A stretch of 64,000 nt of DNA from Hanstruepera flava. GTDB taxonomy: Bacteria; Bacteroidota; Bacteroidia; Flavobacteriales; Flavobacteriaceae. The translations under genes were made by a program, and so were the position numbers. The first letter of the stretch is position 1; the number at the start of each line of letters is the position of its first letter. The stretch lies in assembly GCF_023634025.1 (NCBI RefSeq), contig NZ_JALJCW010000001.1, positions 310,001 through 374,000 on the forward strand, read 5' to 3'. This document shows, piece by piece, positions 26,549 to 36,114 of the stretch. The notes beneath the pieces are model-generated. The model was not told the origin of the DNA and searched no databases. It worked only from the letters and a program-made list of their open reading frames with translations.

Positions 26549-26592
26549 TGACGAAACGTCACTAATAATCAACTATAAGCAGACATTTTGTC
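26549..26592. promoter_or_regulatory. Two short palindromes upstream of clpB, candidate operators
   Basis: TGACGAAACGTCA at 26549-26561 and GACATTTTGTC at 26582-26592 have the same layout: a GAC-type half-site, a 3-nt centre, and a GTC-type half-site. Centres are 32 bp apart, about three helical turns. They lie 73-116 bp before the clpB ATG. A stress regulator binding in tandem would explain this; no binding protein is identified. Confidence 0.4.
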
Positions 26593-26664
26593 GTCTAAAT
26601 AGAACTGGTAAGGTAATTGAAATAGACCTTTCAAACAACACACATTAAAAGAAAAATTAAACAA

Positions 26665-29274
26665 ATGAATTTTAACAATTATACCATAAAATCACAGGAA
26701 GCCATACAGCAAGCACAACAGCTTGCGCAGAGCTTCGAGAATCAACAAATAGAAAATGAGCATATTTTTAAAGCGCTTTTCAATGTTGACGAAAACGTAT
26801 TGCCTTTCATTTTAAAGAAACTGAATGTCAACGTAAACGTATTGGAACAGGCTTTAGACAAGCAATTGGAAAGCTATCCAAAAGTTTCTGGTGGGGATAT
26901 TATGTTATCGCGCGATGCTGGAAAAACCTTGAACGAGGCATCCATCATTGCTAAAAAAATGAATGACGAATACGTATCTGTCGAGCACTTAATACTTGCT
27001 GTTTTTAAATCAAACAGTAAAATAGCACAAATGCTTAAAGACCAAGGTGTCACCGAAAAAGCCCTAACAGCAGCCATTGAAGAATTACGCAAAGGCGACC
27101 GTGTAACATCACAGAGTCAGGAAGAAACTTATAATTCCTTAAGCAAATACGCTAAAAACCTGAATCAGTTGGCCAGAGATGGTAAACTGGATCCTGTAAT
27201 TGGTCGCGATGAGGAGATTAGACGTATTCTACAAATCCTGTCGCGTCGAACCAAAAACAACCCCATTTTAGTTGGTGAACCAGGAACTGGTAAAACAGCC
27301 ATCGCTGAAGGTTTAGCACACAGAATAATTGATGGAGATGTCCCTGAAAACTTAAAGGAAAAACAAATTTTCGCTTTAGACATGGGTGCCCTTATTGCAG
27401 GTGCCAAATATAAAGGTGAGTTTGAAGAGCGCTTAAAAGCAGTTATTAAGGAAGTTACCACTAGTGAAGGTGATATTGTACTCTTTATTGATGAGATTCA
27501 CACTTTGGTTGGTGCAGGTGGCGGACAAGGTGCTATGGATGCAGCCAATATTTTAAAACCCGCTTTGGCAAGAGGTGAGCTACGCGCCATTGGTGCTACT
27601 ACTTTAGACGAATACCAAAAGTATTTTGAAAAGGATAAAGCTTTGGAACGTCGTTTCCAAAAGGTAACGGTTAATGAGCCAGATACCGAAAGTGCTATTT
27701 CTATTTTACGTGGTATCAAGGAAAAATACGAAACCCACCATAAGGTTCGTATTAAAGATGAGGCTATTATTGGTGCCGTAGAACTTTCGGAACGCTATAT
27801 CACTAATCGTTTTCTACCAGATAAGGCTATTGATTTGATGGATGAGGCTGCTTCGAAACTTCGCATGGAAATCAACTCCAAACCCGAAGAATTGGATGTT
27901 TTGGATCGCAAGATTATGCAGCTGGAAATCGAGATTGAAGCCATTAAGCGTGAAAAAGACGAAGCCAAGTTAAAATCGCTGCGTTCTGAATTAGCAAATC
28001 TCAAAGAAGAGCGAAATGAAATAAACGCCAAGTGGAAGAGCGAAAAAGAAGTGGTTGATAATATTCAGATGACCAAGTCTGACATTGAAAACTACAAATT
28101 AGAAGCCGAACGCGCCGAGCGTGAAGGCGACTACGGTAAGGTTGCTGAAATACGCTATGGAAAGATAAAAGAAGCTCAAGAAAACTTGGAGAAACTTCAA
28201 AAAGAATTGCAAGAGAATCAAAGCGGCAGTTCTTTGATAAAGGAAGAGGTCACCTATGACGATATTGCTGAAGTTGTAGCTAAATGGACAGGTATTCCGG
28301 TAACCAAAATGTTACAGAGTGAACGCGAAAAGCTATTGAAGTTGGAAGATGAATTGCACAAACGTGTAGTTGGCCAAGAAGAAGCCATTGAAGCTGTTAG
28401 TGATGCCGTAAGACGCAGCCGTTCTGGATTACAAAATCCTCAAAAACCTATTGGAACATTCTTGTTTCTAGGAACAACAGGTGTTGGTAAAACTGAATTA
28501 GCGAAAGCTCTAGCAGAGTATTTATTTGATGATGAAAACGCTATGACCCGAATTGATATGAGTGAATATCAAGAGCGTCATGCTGTGAGCAGGTTAGTTG
28601 GCGCACCTCCAGGTTATGTAGGTTATGACGAAGGTGGTCAATTAACAGAAGCTGTAAGACGCAAGCCATATTCAGTAGTTCTGTTAGATGAAATTGAAAA
28701 GGCACATCCAGATACCTTCAACATTTTGTTACAAGTATTAGATGAAGGGCGATTAACAGATAACAAAGGAAGAATTGCCGATTTTAAAAACACGATTATA
28801 ATTATGACTTCAAATATGGGAAGTCATATTATACAAGAACGTTTTGAAGCTACAAAAGATATTGATAGTGCTATGGAAGCAGCAAAAGTTGATGTATTGG
28901 CTTTATTAAAACAATCGGTAAGACCAGAATTTTTAAACCGTATAGACGATACCATTATGTTTACACCGTTGACTAAAGAGAATATTACTGATATTGTCGG
29001 TTTACAGCTAAAAGGCATCACCAAAATGATTGCACAACAAGGTATCACTTTTGACGCTACTCAAGAAGCCATTGAATATCTGGCTGAAAAAGGTTATAAT
29101 CCAGAATATGGTGCAAGGCCTGTAAAACGTGTGATACAAAAAGAAGTACTGAATCAGTTGAGTAAAGAGATTTTATCGGGTCGTGTAACGACAGATAGCA
29201 TTATACTTTTAGATGCTTTTGATGATAAATTAGTGTTTAGAAATCAAGGTGATTTAGTAGTTGAAGAATTTTAA
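26665..29274 (+). CDS. clpB: ATP-dependent chaperone ClpB
   Basis: 869 residues, full length. The N domain (1-145) is followed by AAA+ NBD1 with Walker A GEPGTGKT (204-211) and Walker [10 protein letters not shown], the M-domain coiled coil (about 400-525, long KxExE repeats that distinguish ClpB from ClpA/ClpC), then NBD2 with [11 protein letters not shown] and the C-terminal D2-small domain ([12 protein letters not shown]). With DnaK it pulls proteins out of aggregates in the cytosol. It has its own terminator; upstream are paired palindromes that may mediate stress control. Confidence 0.97.
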   Translation: MNFNNYTIKSQEAIQQAQQLAQSFENQQIENEHIFKALFNVDENVLPFILKKLNVNVNVLEQALDKQLESYPKVSGGDIMLSRDAGKTLNEASIIAKKMNDEYVSVEHLILAVFKSNSKIAQMLKDQGVTEKALTAAIEELRKGDRVTSQSQEETYNSLSKYAKNLNQLARDGKLDPVIGRDEEIRRILQILSRRTKNNPILVGEPGTGKTAIAEGLAHRIIDGDVPENLKEKQIFALDMGALIAGAKYKGEFEERLKAVIKEVTTSEGDIVLFIDEIHTLVGAGGGQGAMDAANILKPALARGELRAIGATTLDEYQKYFEKDKALERRFQKVTVNEPDTESAISILRGIKEKYETHHKVRIKDEAIIGAVELSERYITNRFLPDKAIDLMDEAASKLRMEINSKPEELDVLDRKIMQLEIEIEAIKREKDEAKLKSLRSELANLKEERNEINAKWKSEKEVVDNIQMTKSDIENYKLEAERAEREGDYGKVAEIRYGKIKEAQENLEKLQKELQENQSGSSLIKEEVTYDDIAEVVAKWTGIPVTKMLQSEREKLLKLEDELHKRVVGQEEAIEAVSDAVRRSRSGLQNPQKPIGTFLFLGTTGVGKTELAKALAEYLFDDENAMTRIDMSEYQERHAVSRLVGAPPGYVGYDEGGQLTEAVRRKPYSVVLLDEIEKAHPDTFNILLQVLDEGRLTDNKGRIADFKNTIIIMTSNMGSHIIQERFEATKDIDSAMEAAKVDVLALLKQSVRPEFLNRIDDTIMFTPLTKENITDIVGLQLKGITKMIAQQGITFDATQEAIEYLAEKGYNPEYGARPVKRVIQKEVLNQLSKEILSGRVTTDSIILLDAFDDKLVFRNQGDLVVEEF

Positions 29275-29336
29275 TGTGAATATGCGTAATAAATTTCAAA
29301 CTGTTACGTTTTCATAATAGTTGGTTAGTTAGTTTG

Positions 29337-29384
29337 AAAAGGCGATACAAATCTTTTTTTGAGGAGTATTGCCTTTTACTTTTT
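29337..29384 (+). terminator. Intrinsic terminator of clpB
   Basis: AAAAGGCGATAC (29337-29348) pairs with GTATTGCCTTTT (29366-29377), 11 of 12 Watson-Crick pairs plus one G-T, loop 17 nt, followed by ACTTTTT. Confidence 0.65.
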
Positions 29385-29553
29385 AAACCCTATAATTAAT
29401 TTCACCTTACAAGCGTTATTATATAAAACATTCAAAAAATATTCATTTACAACAGATTAATATCTGAATTATTCCCAAAGCAAAATTTCAAAATCAACAA
29501 ATTGTAAAGAAAGTTCAATTTATGCGTTATGAGCACTCTTAATTTTATGATAA

Positions 29554-29574
29554 AATTGCTATTTCATAGCAATT
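29554..29574. promoter_or_regulatory. Perfect inverted repeat upstream of deoC
   Basis: AATTGCTA-TTTCA-TAGCAATT: an 8-bp perfect inverted repeat with a 5-nt centre, ending 51 bp before the deoC ATG. Placement suits an operator for the deoC-deoD unit. It could also be a fortuitous AT-rich hairpin. Confidence 0.4.
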
Positions 29575-29625
29575 ATTTAACAGTTAATCGTATTTTTACA
29601 GCACTTTAACCTACAATATTATCTT

Positions 29626-30288
29626 ATGAAGATTAATGAATATATAGATCATACGCTCCTTAAACCCTCTGCTACCCAAAAAGATATTAAAGCGTTATGT
29701 TCCGAAGCAAAAAAGCACCGTTTTTATTCGGTTTGTGTCAATGGCTCTTATGTGCCTTATGCTAAACAACTAGTATCTAAATCCAATGTAAAGGTGTGTA
29801 CAGTTGTTGGTTTTCCTTTGGGTGCTTGTACAACCGAAACCAAAGTATTTGAAGCTAAACAAGCTATAGAGCAAGGCGCAGATGAAATAGATATGGTCAT
29901 GAATATTGGCATGCTGAAAAGTGAAAACTACGTAAGTGTTTATAAAGACATTCGCGATGTTAAATTGGCCATTGGAAAAACACCTTTAAAAGTTATTATA
30001 GAGATTTGCGAATTATCTAAAAATGAAGTGGTAAAGGCTACGCAAATTTGTTTAGATGCTAAAGCCGATTTTGTTAAAACCTCAACAGGGTTTGGTAAAG
30101 GCGGCGCTACACTTACTGCTGTTAAAATGATAAAAAAAACAGTACGTAATCAAGCCAAGATAAAAGCCTCTGGAGGCATTAAAAATCTAGAAACTGCTTT
30201 AAAGTATATTGATTTAGGAGCCAATAGAATTGGAACTTCTTCGGGTGTATCAATTGTACAAGAAAGTAAAGCAAAAGTAAACGTATAA
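29626..30288 (+). CDS. deoC: Deoxyribose-phosphate aldolase
   Basis: 220 residues. It cleaves 2-deoxyribose-5-phosphate to glyceraldehyde-3-phosphate and acetaldehyde in deoxynucleoside breakdown. The Schiff-base lysine is K151 in ADFVKTSTGFGKGGAT and the second active-site lysine is K180 (IKASGGI); YIDHTLLKPSAT and VVGFPLGA are family signatures. deoD follows after 3 bp, so the two form a nucleoside salvage operon. Confidence 0.96.
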   Translation: MKINEYIDHTLLKPSATQKDIKALCSEAKKHRFYSVCVNGSYVPYAKQLVSKSNVKVCTVVGFPLGACTTETKVFEAKQAIEQGADEIDMVMNIGMLKSENYVSVYKDIRDVKLAIGKTPLKVIIEICELSKNEVVKATQICLDAKADFVKTSTGFGKGGATLTAVKMIKKTVRNQAKIKASGGIKNLETALKYIDLGANRIGTSSGVSIVQESKAKVNV

Positions 30289-30291
30289 ATT

Positions 30292-30990
30292 ATGAGTGTG
30301 CATATTGAAGCTAAAAAAGGAGATATTGCTGAAACCATTTTATTGCCAGGTGACCCATTACGAGCAAAATGGATAGCCGAAACATTTTTAGAAAATCCTG
30401 TATGCTTCAATAGAGTCCGTAATATGTTTGGCTATACTGGCACCTACAAAGGCAAACGTGTGTCAGTAATGGGTACAGGCATGGGTGTGCCCAGTATATC
30501 TATATATGCGCATGAATTAATAAGTGAATTTGGCGTTAAAAACCTGATTCGTGTTGGTAGTGCTGGATCGTATCAAGAACATGTTAAAATTCGAGATATT
30601 GTTTTAGCTATGGCAGCATCATCCAACTCTGGCGTTAACGAGCTACGTTTTGGTGGTGCCGATTATGCACCAACAGCAGATTTTGGATTGTTTCAAAAAG
30701 CAGTTGAAGCCGCAAAGGCAAAGAATATTCCGCTTAAAGCAGGTAATGTATTTACTTCTGATGAGTTTTATGCCGATAATTTCGAATCCTACAAAAAATG
30801 GTCCAAATTCGGTGTGCTTTGTGTTGAAATGGAATCTGCTGGATTATACACTGTAGCAGCCAAACATAACGTAAATGCTTTGTCAATCCTAACCATTTCA
30901 GATTCATTGGTTACTGGAGAACGCACTACAAGTAAAGAACGTGAATCTACTTTTAAGGAAATGATTGAGATTGCTTTAGAGCTAGCCTAA
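30292..30990 (+). CDS. deoD: Purine-nucleoside phosphorylase, DeoD type
   Basis: 232 residues, trimeric/hexameric PNP family (bacterial DeoD type). Phosphate and base sites are visible: [52 protein letters not shown] and [11 protein letters not shown] (the catalytic Asp in TISD). It splits purine (deoxy)nucleosides with phosphate to base and (deoxy)ribose-1-phosphate. The coupling with deoC, 3 bp upstream, fits deoxynucleoside catabolism; no phosphopentomutase gene is adjacent. Confidence 0.95.
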   Translation: MSVHIEAKKGDIAETILLPGDPLRAKWIAETFLENPVCFNRVRNMFGYTGTYKGKRVSVMGTGMGVPSISIYAHELISEFGVKNLIRVGSAGSYQEHVKIRDIVLAMAASSNSGVNELRFGGADYAPTADFGLFQKAVEAAKAKNIPLKAGNVFTSDEFYADNFESYKKWSKFGVLCVEMESAGLYTVAAKHNVNALSILTISDSLVTGERTTSKERESTFKEMIEIALELA

Positions 30991-31068
30991 ACTAATTTTA
31001 ACAAATATTTAAATCAGGTATTATTAAACTGTGTCTATATTTGAGTAGACCAGTTAACTAATAATATC

Positions 31069-31854
31069 ATGAAAACTAGCTATTTCCTTTATTTTATATT
31101 GGTAATTTTCAACTCATCCTGCAACCCAAAAACCGATTCTGAAGTTCATTCAGATGATGCCAACTCAAAAGGCAAGGAAATTCATTTTTATACTGCTGAC
31201 AGCATAAAAGTCTATGCTGATTTATACCAGCAAGACTCACAGGGCGCCACTATTTTATTGTTCCATCAAGGAGGAGCAAATGTAAGATCTGAATATGCTC
31301 CTATTATTCCAAGACTACTTGAGGAAGGCTACAATATATTGGCAGTTGACCAACGTGTTGGTGGGCAATTACTGGGCAGTTACAACCGAACTGTAGCAGA
31401 TATTGGTATTAATAGATACAATTACTGCGATGCCTACCCTGATTTAGAAGCTAGTGTAAACTACATAAAAAACAATGGGTTTAATGGCAAATTAATAGCT
31501 TGGGGAAGTAGTTTTAGTGCTGCGTTAGCCATTAAATTAGCACATGAAAATCCCGACTCAATCGATGCTGTTTTGGCCTTTTCGCCTGCTTCTGGAGAAC
31601 CTTTAGCCGGCTGTAACCCTAATGGTTTGTTTGAAACCCTAAAAACACCTATGCTTTTATTACGACCATACGATGAAGCACAGATTGAAAGTGTTAGAAA
31701 CCAAATAGCTCTAGCAGATCAGTTTGGTCATCAAACTTATGTAGCCAACAATGGCAGACACGGTTCATCTATGTTGGTAGAAGATCGTGTGCAGGCACCA
31801 GTTAAAGCCAATTGGAAAGCAGTATTACGATTTTTAGAGGAACAAAAAAACTAA
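31069..31854 (+). CDS. Alpha/beta hydrolase lipoprotein
   Basis: 261 residues with a lipoprotein signal (lipobox NSSC, Cys18) and an acidic linker. The alpha/beta-hydrolase fold shows the oxyanion segment LFHQGGANVRSEYAPI, nucleophile elbow WGSSFSAA (Ser148), a candidate acid Asp202 (RPYDEAQ) and His231 (NNGRHGSSML). The substrate is unknown; it acts in the envelope. A TATATTTG -7 element is at 31036-31043. The histidine phosphatase gene follows after 4 bp and is likely cotranscribed. Confidence 0.8.
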   Translation: MKTSYFLYFILVIFNSSCNPKTDSEVHSDDANSKGKEIHFYTADSIKVYADLYQQDSQGATILLFHQGGANVRSEYAPIIPRLLEEGYNILAVDQRVGGQLLGSYNRTVADIGINRYNYCDAYPDLEASVNYIKNNGFNGKLIAWGSSFSAALAIKLAHENPDSIDAVLAFSPASGEPLAGCNPNGLFETLKTPMLLLRPYDEAQIESVRNQIALADQFGHQTYVANNGRHGSSMLVEDRVQAPVKANWKAVLRFLEEQKN

Positions 31855-31858
31855 CATC

Positions 31859-32392
31859 ATGAAATTTAAGATAACTTTGTTATTATGTGCATTCCTTATC
31901 GGATTGTCAGATTATGCCCAAGAAAAAAGTAAAACTGGACCATTAGACAATACCATAACTACATTTTATTTTATTCGTCATGCTGAAAAAGACCGAAGCA
32001 ACAAAACAAATAGAGATCCACATTTAACTGAAATAGGTAAAGCCAGAGCCAATCATTGGAATGATATATTAAAGCATGTTGATTTTGACGCCGTTTATTC
32101 AACAGATTACCATAGAACAAAAGAAACAGCAAATCCAACAGCTAAAAGGTGCCAAGTAGAATTGACCATTTACAATCCTAAAGATTTAAACATAGAAACG
32201 TTTAAATTTAAGAATAGTGGAAAAAAAGTATTAATAGTTGGCCATAGTAATACAACACCCATGTTTGTCAATCAGGTTATTGGCAAAGAAAAGTATGGTG
32301 ATATTGATGATAGCAACAACGGCAACCTTTATGTGGTAACTATTATTAATGGTGTAATTGCAGATCAGGTTTTGGAAATTAATGAACAGTAA
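31859..32392 (+). CDS. Histidine phosphatase family protein, secreted
   Basis: 177 residues with a signal peptide ending near SDYAQ. The phosphohistidine motif is RHAEKDR (Arg40, His41), with Arg86 (DYHRTKET), Glu89 and a second His129 in VGHSNTTP completing the family's active site. These enzymes remove phosphate from varied small molecules or proteins; here it acts outside the cytoplasm. It is 4 bp downstream of the hydrolase lipoprotein gene. Confidence 0.85.
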   Translation: MKFKITLLLCAFLIGLSDYAQEKSKTGPLDNTITTFYFIRHAEKDRSNKTNRDPHLTEIGKARANHWNDILKHVDFDAVYSTDYHRTKETANPTAKRCQVELTIYNPKDLNIETFKFKNSGKKVLIVGHSNTTPMFVNQVIGKEKYGDIDDSNNGNLYVVTIINGVIADQVLEINEQ

Positions 32393-32406
32393 TACATTGA
32401 ATTAAT

Positions 32407-32414
32407 TACCTTTG
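32407..32414 (+). promoter_or_regulatory. -7 element immediately before smpB
   Basis: TACCTTTG matches TAnnTTTG and ends 5 bp before the smpB ATG, the same distance that separates the SRP RNA from its -7 element. Transcription would start at or beside the ATG. Confidence 0.45.
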
Positions 32415-32419
32415 CCTAT

Positions 32420-32875
32420 ATGCAAAAAACAATCAACATACAGAATAAGAAAGCGCGATTTCAATATGAAATTTTAGATAAGTACACAGCAGGTATTGTT
32501 TTAACAGGTACTGAAATAAAATCGATTAGGAATAGCAAAGCATCTATTGCTGAAAGTTTTTGTGAGTTCAACGATAATAACGAACTGTTTGTTATTAATA
32601 TGACGATTGAGGAATACCTATACGGTACATATTATAACCATAAACCCAAAGCAGAACGCAAGTTACTTTTAAATAAAAAAGAACTTAAAAAACTGCAAAA
32701 GGAAGTCCAAAATACAGGCTTAACAATAATACCATTACGACTATTTATTAACGAAAAAGGTTATGCCAAATTAGATATCGCACTAGCCAAAGGTAAAAAG
32801 CTTTATGATAAGCGTGAGACCATAAAAGATCGTGAAAATAAAGTCCGTTTAGACAGAATAAAAAAGAGCTATTAA
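32420..32875 (+). CDS. smpB: SsrA-binding protein SmpB
   Basis: 151 residues, normal length. SmpB brings tmRNA to stalled ribosomes in trans-translation. Motifs: NKKARFQYEILDKYTAGIVL, GTEIKSIRNSKASIAESF, YYNHKPKAERKLLL, LRLFINEKGYAKLDIALAKG then KLYDKRETIKDRE, with the basic C-terminal tail that threads the mRNA channel. tmRNA (ssrA) was not found in the window. The start follows a -7 element by 5 bp, so the transcript may be leaderless. Confidence 0.97.
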   Translation: MQKTINIQNKKARFQYEILDKYTAGIVLTGTEIKSIRNSKASIAESFCEFNDNNELFVINMTIEEYLYGTYYNHKPKAERKLLLNKKELKKLQKEVQNTGLTIIPLRLFINEKGYAKLDIALAKGKKLYDKRETIKDRENKVRLDRIKKSY

Positions 32876-32890
32876 TTAAAATCCTTAGTT

Positions 32891-33418
32891 ATGAAAAAGT
32901 TTGTTTGCACTATCCTTATTATTTTCAATACCTTTTGGGTTCAAGCACAAGACGCTGCTGAATTGTATGCAGAAAAAACCTCTAGCATAGATTCTTTAAT
33001 CACTAATCTTTACGGTGTTATTTCTGGTGAAAAAGGCCAAGAGCGTAATTGGGATTTAATGAAGCACCTCTTTTATGCTAATTCAAAACTTATACCAACA
33101 GGCCGCAATCAAGAAGGTGATTTTTTAGCGCGATACATGACTGTGGATGATTATATTAACTCTTCTGGAAAATGGCTCACCGATAATGGTTTTTTCGAAA
33201 AGGAAATCCATAGAAAAGTTGATGTTTTTGGAAACATTGCTCAAGTATTCAGTACTTATGAAGCTTTTAATAGTGAAGCCGATGAAAAACCGTTTATGCG
33301 TGGCATAAACAGTATTCAATTGCTATTTGATGAGAACCGTTGGTGGATTGTTAATATTTTCTGGATGCAGGAAACAAAAGACCACCCTATTCCTGAAACC
33401 TATTTACCGAAAAATTAG
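32891..33418 (+). CDS. NTF2-like secreted protein
   Basis: 175 residues, signal peptide ending WVQAQ. The fold is suggested by NWDLMKHLFYANSKLIPTGR, DVFGNIAQVFSTYEAF and NSIQLLFDENRWWIVNIFWM, matching DUF4440/SnoaL-type proteins. No catalytic residues are assignable. It starts 15 bp after smpB and may share its transcript. It overlaps the convergent pcm gene by 4 bp. Confidence 0.72.
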   Translation: MKKFVCTILIIFNTFWVQAQDAAELYAEKTSSIDSLITNLYGVISGEKGQERNWDLMKHLFYANSKLIPTGRNQEGDFLARYMTVDDYINSSGKWLTDNGFFEKEIHRKVDVFGNIAQVFSTYEAFNSEADEKPFMRGINSIQLLFDENRWWIVNIFWMQETKDHPIPETYLPKN

Positions 33419-34056
33419 TTTTTATCTTCAAGCAAAGGTACAAACCTAAATTCGCCATACTCATGCTTTTCAAATTGTTTAGGGTCTCTCCTGATAAATA
33501 AGGTCATGGTTTGAACATCATCTCCAACTGGAATAACCAAACGTCCACCAATAGCTAATTGACTTAATAAAGGTTTAGGAACAAAAGGTGCGCCTGCAGT
33601 AACTATAATGCCATTAAAAGGTGCTTCTTCCTTAAGACCAATATAACCATCTCCAAAAATTAGCTTTTTAGCACGATAGCCTAATTTTGGTAAAAATTTA
33701 CTGGTTTTTTTAAACAATTCGTGCTGCCGCTCTATACTATAAACTTGGGCTCCCAATTCACATAAAACAGCTGTTTGGTAACCGCTCCCTGTACCAATTT
33801 CCAACACTTTATCTCCGCTTTTAACTTGTAATAATTGAGTTTGAAACGCAACTGTATAAGGTTGCGAAATAGTTTGGTCTGCAGCAATAGGGAATGCCTT
33901 GTCTTGATAAGCATGATCTAAAAAACCTGAATCCATGAATAAATGTCTCGGTATTTTGCCAATGGCATTTAAAACATTTTTATCTGTAATACCTTTACTC
34001 TCAACAACCTTAACAAGTTGCTGGCGCATACCTTTATGCTTAAATGTGTCTTTCAA
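33415..34056 (-). CDS. pcm: Protein-L-isoaspartate O-methyltransferase
   Basis: 213 residues from the TTG at 34056 (MKDTFKHKGMRQQLV, the N-terminus I recall for flavobacterial Pcm). Alternatives are an ATG at 34029 (204 aa) and a TTG at 34089 (224 aa). It methylates isoaspartyl residues so damaged proteins can be repaired. Motifs: GQTISQPYTV equivalent DQTISQPYTVAFQTQLL, the SAM-binding loop VLEIGTGSGYQTAVL, IIVTAGAPFVPKPLL and RLVIPVG. It lacks a signal peptide. It is convergent with the NTF2-like gene. Confidence 0.9.
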   Translation of the reverse strand: MKDTFKHKGMRQQLVKVVESKGITDKNVLNAIGKIPRHLFMDSGFLDHAYQDKAFPIAADQTISQPYTVAFQTQLLQVKSGDKVLEIGTGSGYQTAVLCELGAQVYSIERQHELFKKTSKFLPKLGYRAKKLIFGDGYIGLKEEAPFNGIIVTAGAPFVPKPLLSQLAIGGRLVIPVGDDVQTMTLFIRRDPKQFEKHEYGEFRFVPLLEDKN

Positions 34057-34213
34057 TTGGTCAGTAATTTTATGGCTAAAATTAATCAAACATTTTCATC
34101 ATAAAAATTAAATAGCAGCCATTTTTTATAAGATTTTTTCCAGTTGGATTTTATACTCAAATTCATGTAATTAAACTACGAAAAATCTTATTTTTGTTGA
34201 AAACGATAAAATA

Positions 34214-35173
34214 ATGATTAAAGCTGGTGTTCTTGGTGCTGGTCATCTTGGTAAAATTCACTTAAGGTTATTACAACAATCTGATAAATATGAATTGGTT
34301 GGTTTCTATGATGCCGACGAAGCTAATGCCAAAAAGGTAGTAGACGAGTTTGGATACAAATATTTTAATTCCATTGACGATTTAATTGATGCTGTTGATA
34401 TGGTTGATATTGTTACGCCTACGCTTTCGCATTACGATTGTGCCAAACAAGCCATCGCCAAAGGCAAACATATTTTTATTGAAAAACCTATCACAAATAC
34501 CGTTGAAGAAGCCGAAGAAATTCGTGAGCTTTTAGCGCAACATAATATTCGTGGACAGGTTGGACATGTAGAACGTTTTAACCCTGCTTTTACCGCTGTT
34601 AAGGATAAAATAGAAAATCCCATGTTTATTGAAACGCATAGGTTGGCAGAATTTAATCCACGAGGGACGGATGTTCCAGTGGTATTAGATTTAATGATTC
34701 ATGATATTGACATTATTTTAAGCGTTGTAAAATCAACCGTTAAGAATGTGTCGGCCAGTGGTGTTTCGGTTATTAGTGACACGCCAGATATTGCCAATGC
34801 GCGAATAGAGTTTGAAAATGGTTGTGTTGCCAATTTAACGGCTAGCCGTATTTCTTTAAAAAACATGCGTAAATCGCGTTTCTTTCAAAAAGATGCTTAC
34901 ATATCAGTAGATTTTCTGGAAAAGAAATGTGAGGTTGTAAAAATGAAAGATGCTCCGAAAAATCCTGGCGATTTCGATATGATTTTACAAAATGCTGAAG
35001 GCATTAAAAAACAAATCTATTTTGACAATCCAGAAATAGCAGCCAACAATGCAATTTTAGATGAGTTGGAAACATTTGCATATGCTATTACAAACAATAC
35101 AAAACCCGTTGTAACATTACATGATGGTACAGAAGCATTGCGTGTTGCAACCCTTATTATAAATCAATTTTAA
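34214..35173 (+). CDS. Gfo/Idh/MocA-family oxidoreductase
   Basis: 319 residues. The NAD(P)-binding motif GVLGAGHLGKIH (5-16) opens a Rossmann domain; HIFIEKPIT carries the family's EKP catalytic lysine region. The C-terminal alpha/beta domain starts near GHVERFNPAF; the segment VLDLMIHDIDIIL is the usual H-x3-D type. The substrate is probably a sugar or cyclitol but is not identifiable. A TATTTTTG -7-like element lies about 15 bp upstream. The next gene begins 44 bp downstream on the same strand. Confidence 0.88.
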   Translation: MIKAGVLGAGHLGKIHLRLLQQSDKYELVGFYDADEANAKKVVDEFGYKYFNSIDDLIDAVDMVDIVTPTLSHYDCAKQAIAKGKHIFIEKPITNTVEEAEEIRELLAQHNIRGQVGHVERFNPAFTAVKDKIENPMFIETHRLAEFNPRGTDVPVVLDLMIHDIDIILSVVKSTVKNVSASGVSVISDTPDIANARIEFENGCVANLTASRISLKNMRKSRFFQKDAYISVDFLEKKCEVVKMKDAPKNPGDFDMILQNAEGIKKQIYFDNPEIAANNAILDELETFAYAITNNTKPVVTLHDGTEALRVATLIINQF

Positions 35174-35217
35174 ATAATTTAAAATTTCCACAAGCGTGGA
35201 ACTAAAAAATACTTTTT

Positions 35218-36108
35218 ATGAAAAACGTTGCAGTTATTGGAGCAGGAACCATGGGAAATGGTATAGCACATACGTTTGCACAAAGCGGATTTAAAGTTCA
35301 ATTAATCGATATTAGCGAAACTTCCCTTAAAAAGGGTATGGATACCATTGCTAAAAATTTAGACAGAATGGTTTCCAAAGAAAAAATCACAGCCGAGCAA
35401 AAGGAAGAAACACTAAACAACATTACAACATTTACAGATGTTATTGAAGGTGTTGAGTATGCGAGTTTGGTAGTTGAAGCTGCTACAGAAAATATTGACT
35501 TAAAGCTTAAAATTTTTAAACAACTAGATGAAGCTTGCCCAGAAGACACCATTTTGGCAACTAATACATCTTCTATTTCCATTACTCAAATTGCGGCAGT
35601 AACTTCAAGACCAGAAATGGTGATTGGTATGCACTTTATGAATCCAGTGCCAATTATGAAATTGGTTGAAATTATAAGAGGCTATAATACCAGCGATGCG
35701 GTTACCAATACCATTATGGAATTATCTAAAACCTTGGGTAAAATTCCTGTTGAAGTTAACGATTATCCTGGCTTCGTAGCCAACAGAATTTTAATGCCTA
35801 TGATAAACGAGTCTATAGAAACACTTTACAATGGTGTTGCAGGCGTCAAAGAAATCGATACCGTTATGATGCTAGGCATGGCACACCCAATGGGACCTTT
35901 ACAATTAGCCGATTTTATTGGACTAGATGTCTGCTTATCTATTTTACATGTCATGTACGATGGATTCAAAAACCCTAAATATGCACCTTGTCCGCTATTG
36001 GTTAATATGGTTAGGGCTGGTAAATTAGGAGTAAAATCTGGAGAAGGTTTTTATGACTATTCTGAAAGCAGAAAAGCCGAACACGTTTCGAGTCAATTTG
36101 TAAAGTAA
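35218..36108 (+). CDS. hbd: 3-hydroxybutyryl-CoA dehydrogenase
   Basis: 296 residues. The NAD-binding motif is VIGAGTMGNGIA (6-17); catalytic His lies in MHFMNPVP and further conserved parts are NTSSISITQIA and NDYPGFVANRILMPMINESI. The C-terminal domain contains MMLGMAHPMGPLQLADFIGLD. It oxidises 3-hydroxybutyryl-CoA to acetoacetyl-CoA, or the reverse, in fatty-acid or butyrate metabolism. DUF1015 begins 6 bp downstream. Confidence 0.94.
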   Translation: MKNVAVIGAGTMGNGIAHTFAQSGFKVQLIDISETSLKKGMDTIAKNLDRMVSKEKITAEQKEETLNNITTFTDVIEGVEYASLVVEAATENIDLKLKIFKQLDEACPEDTILATNTSSISITQIAAVTSRPEMVIGMHFMNPVPIMKLVEIIRGYNTSDAVTNTIMELSKTLGKIPVEVNDYPGFVANRILMPMINESIETLYNGVAGVKEIDTVMMLGMAHPMGPLQLADFIGLDVCLSILHVMYDGFKNPKYAPCPLLVNMVRAGKLGVKSGEGFYDYSESRKAEHVSSQFVK

Positions 36109-36114
36109 CAACAA

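Larger units (their letters stand above)
29275..29625. other. Intergenic region between clpB and deoC
   Basis: A 351-bp stretch without a supported gene. It holds the clpB terminator hairpin (29337-29384) and a perfect short inverted repeat near deoC (29554-29574). The 170 bp between them are AT-rich and show no ORF, RNA or motif I recognise. Confidence 0.7.

Noticed and set aside
26445-26648. 67-aa plus-strand frame before clpB
   Set aside because: It starts inside the palindromic repeat, needs a TTG start and has no protein-like features.
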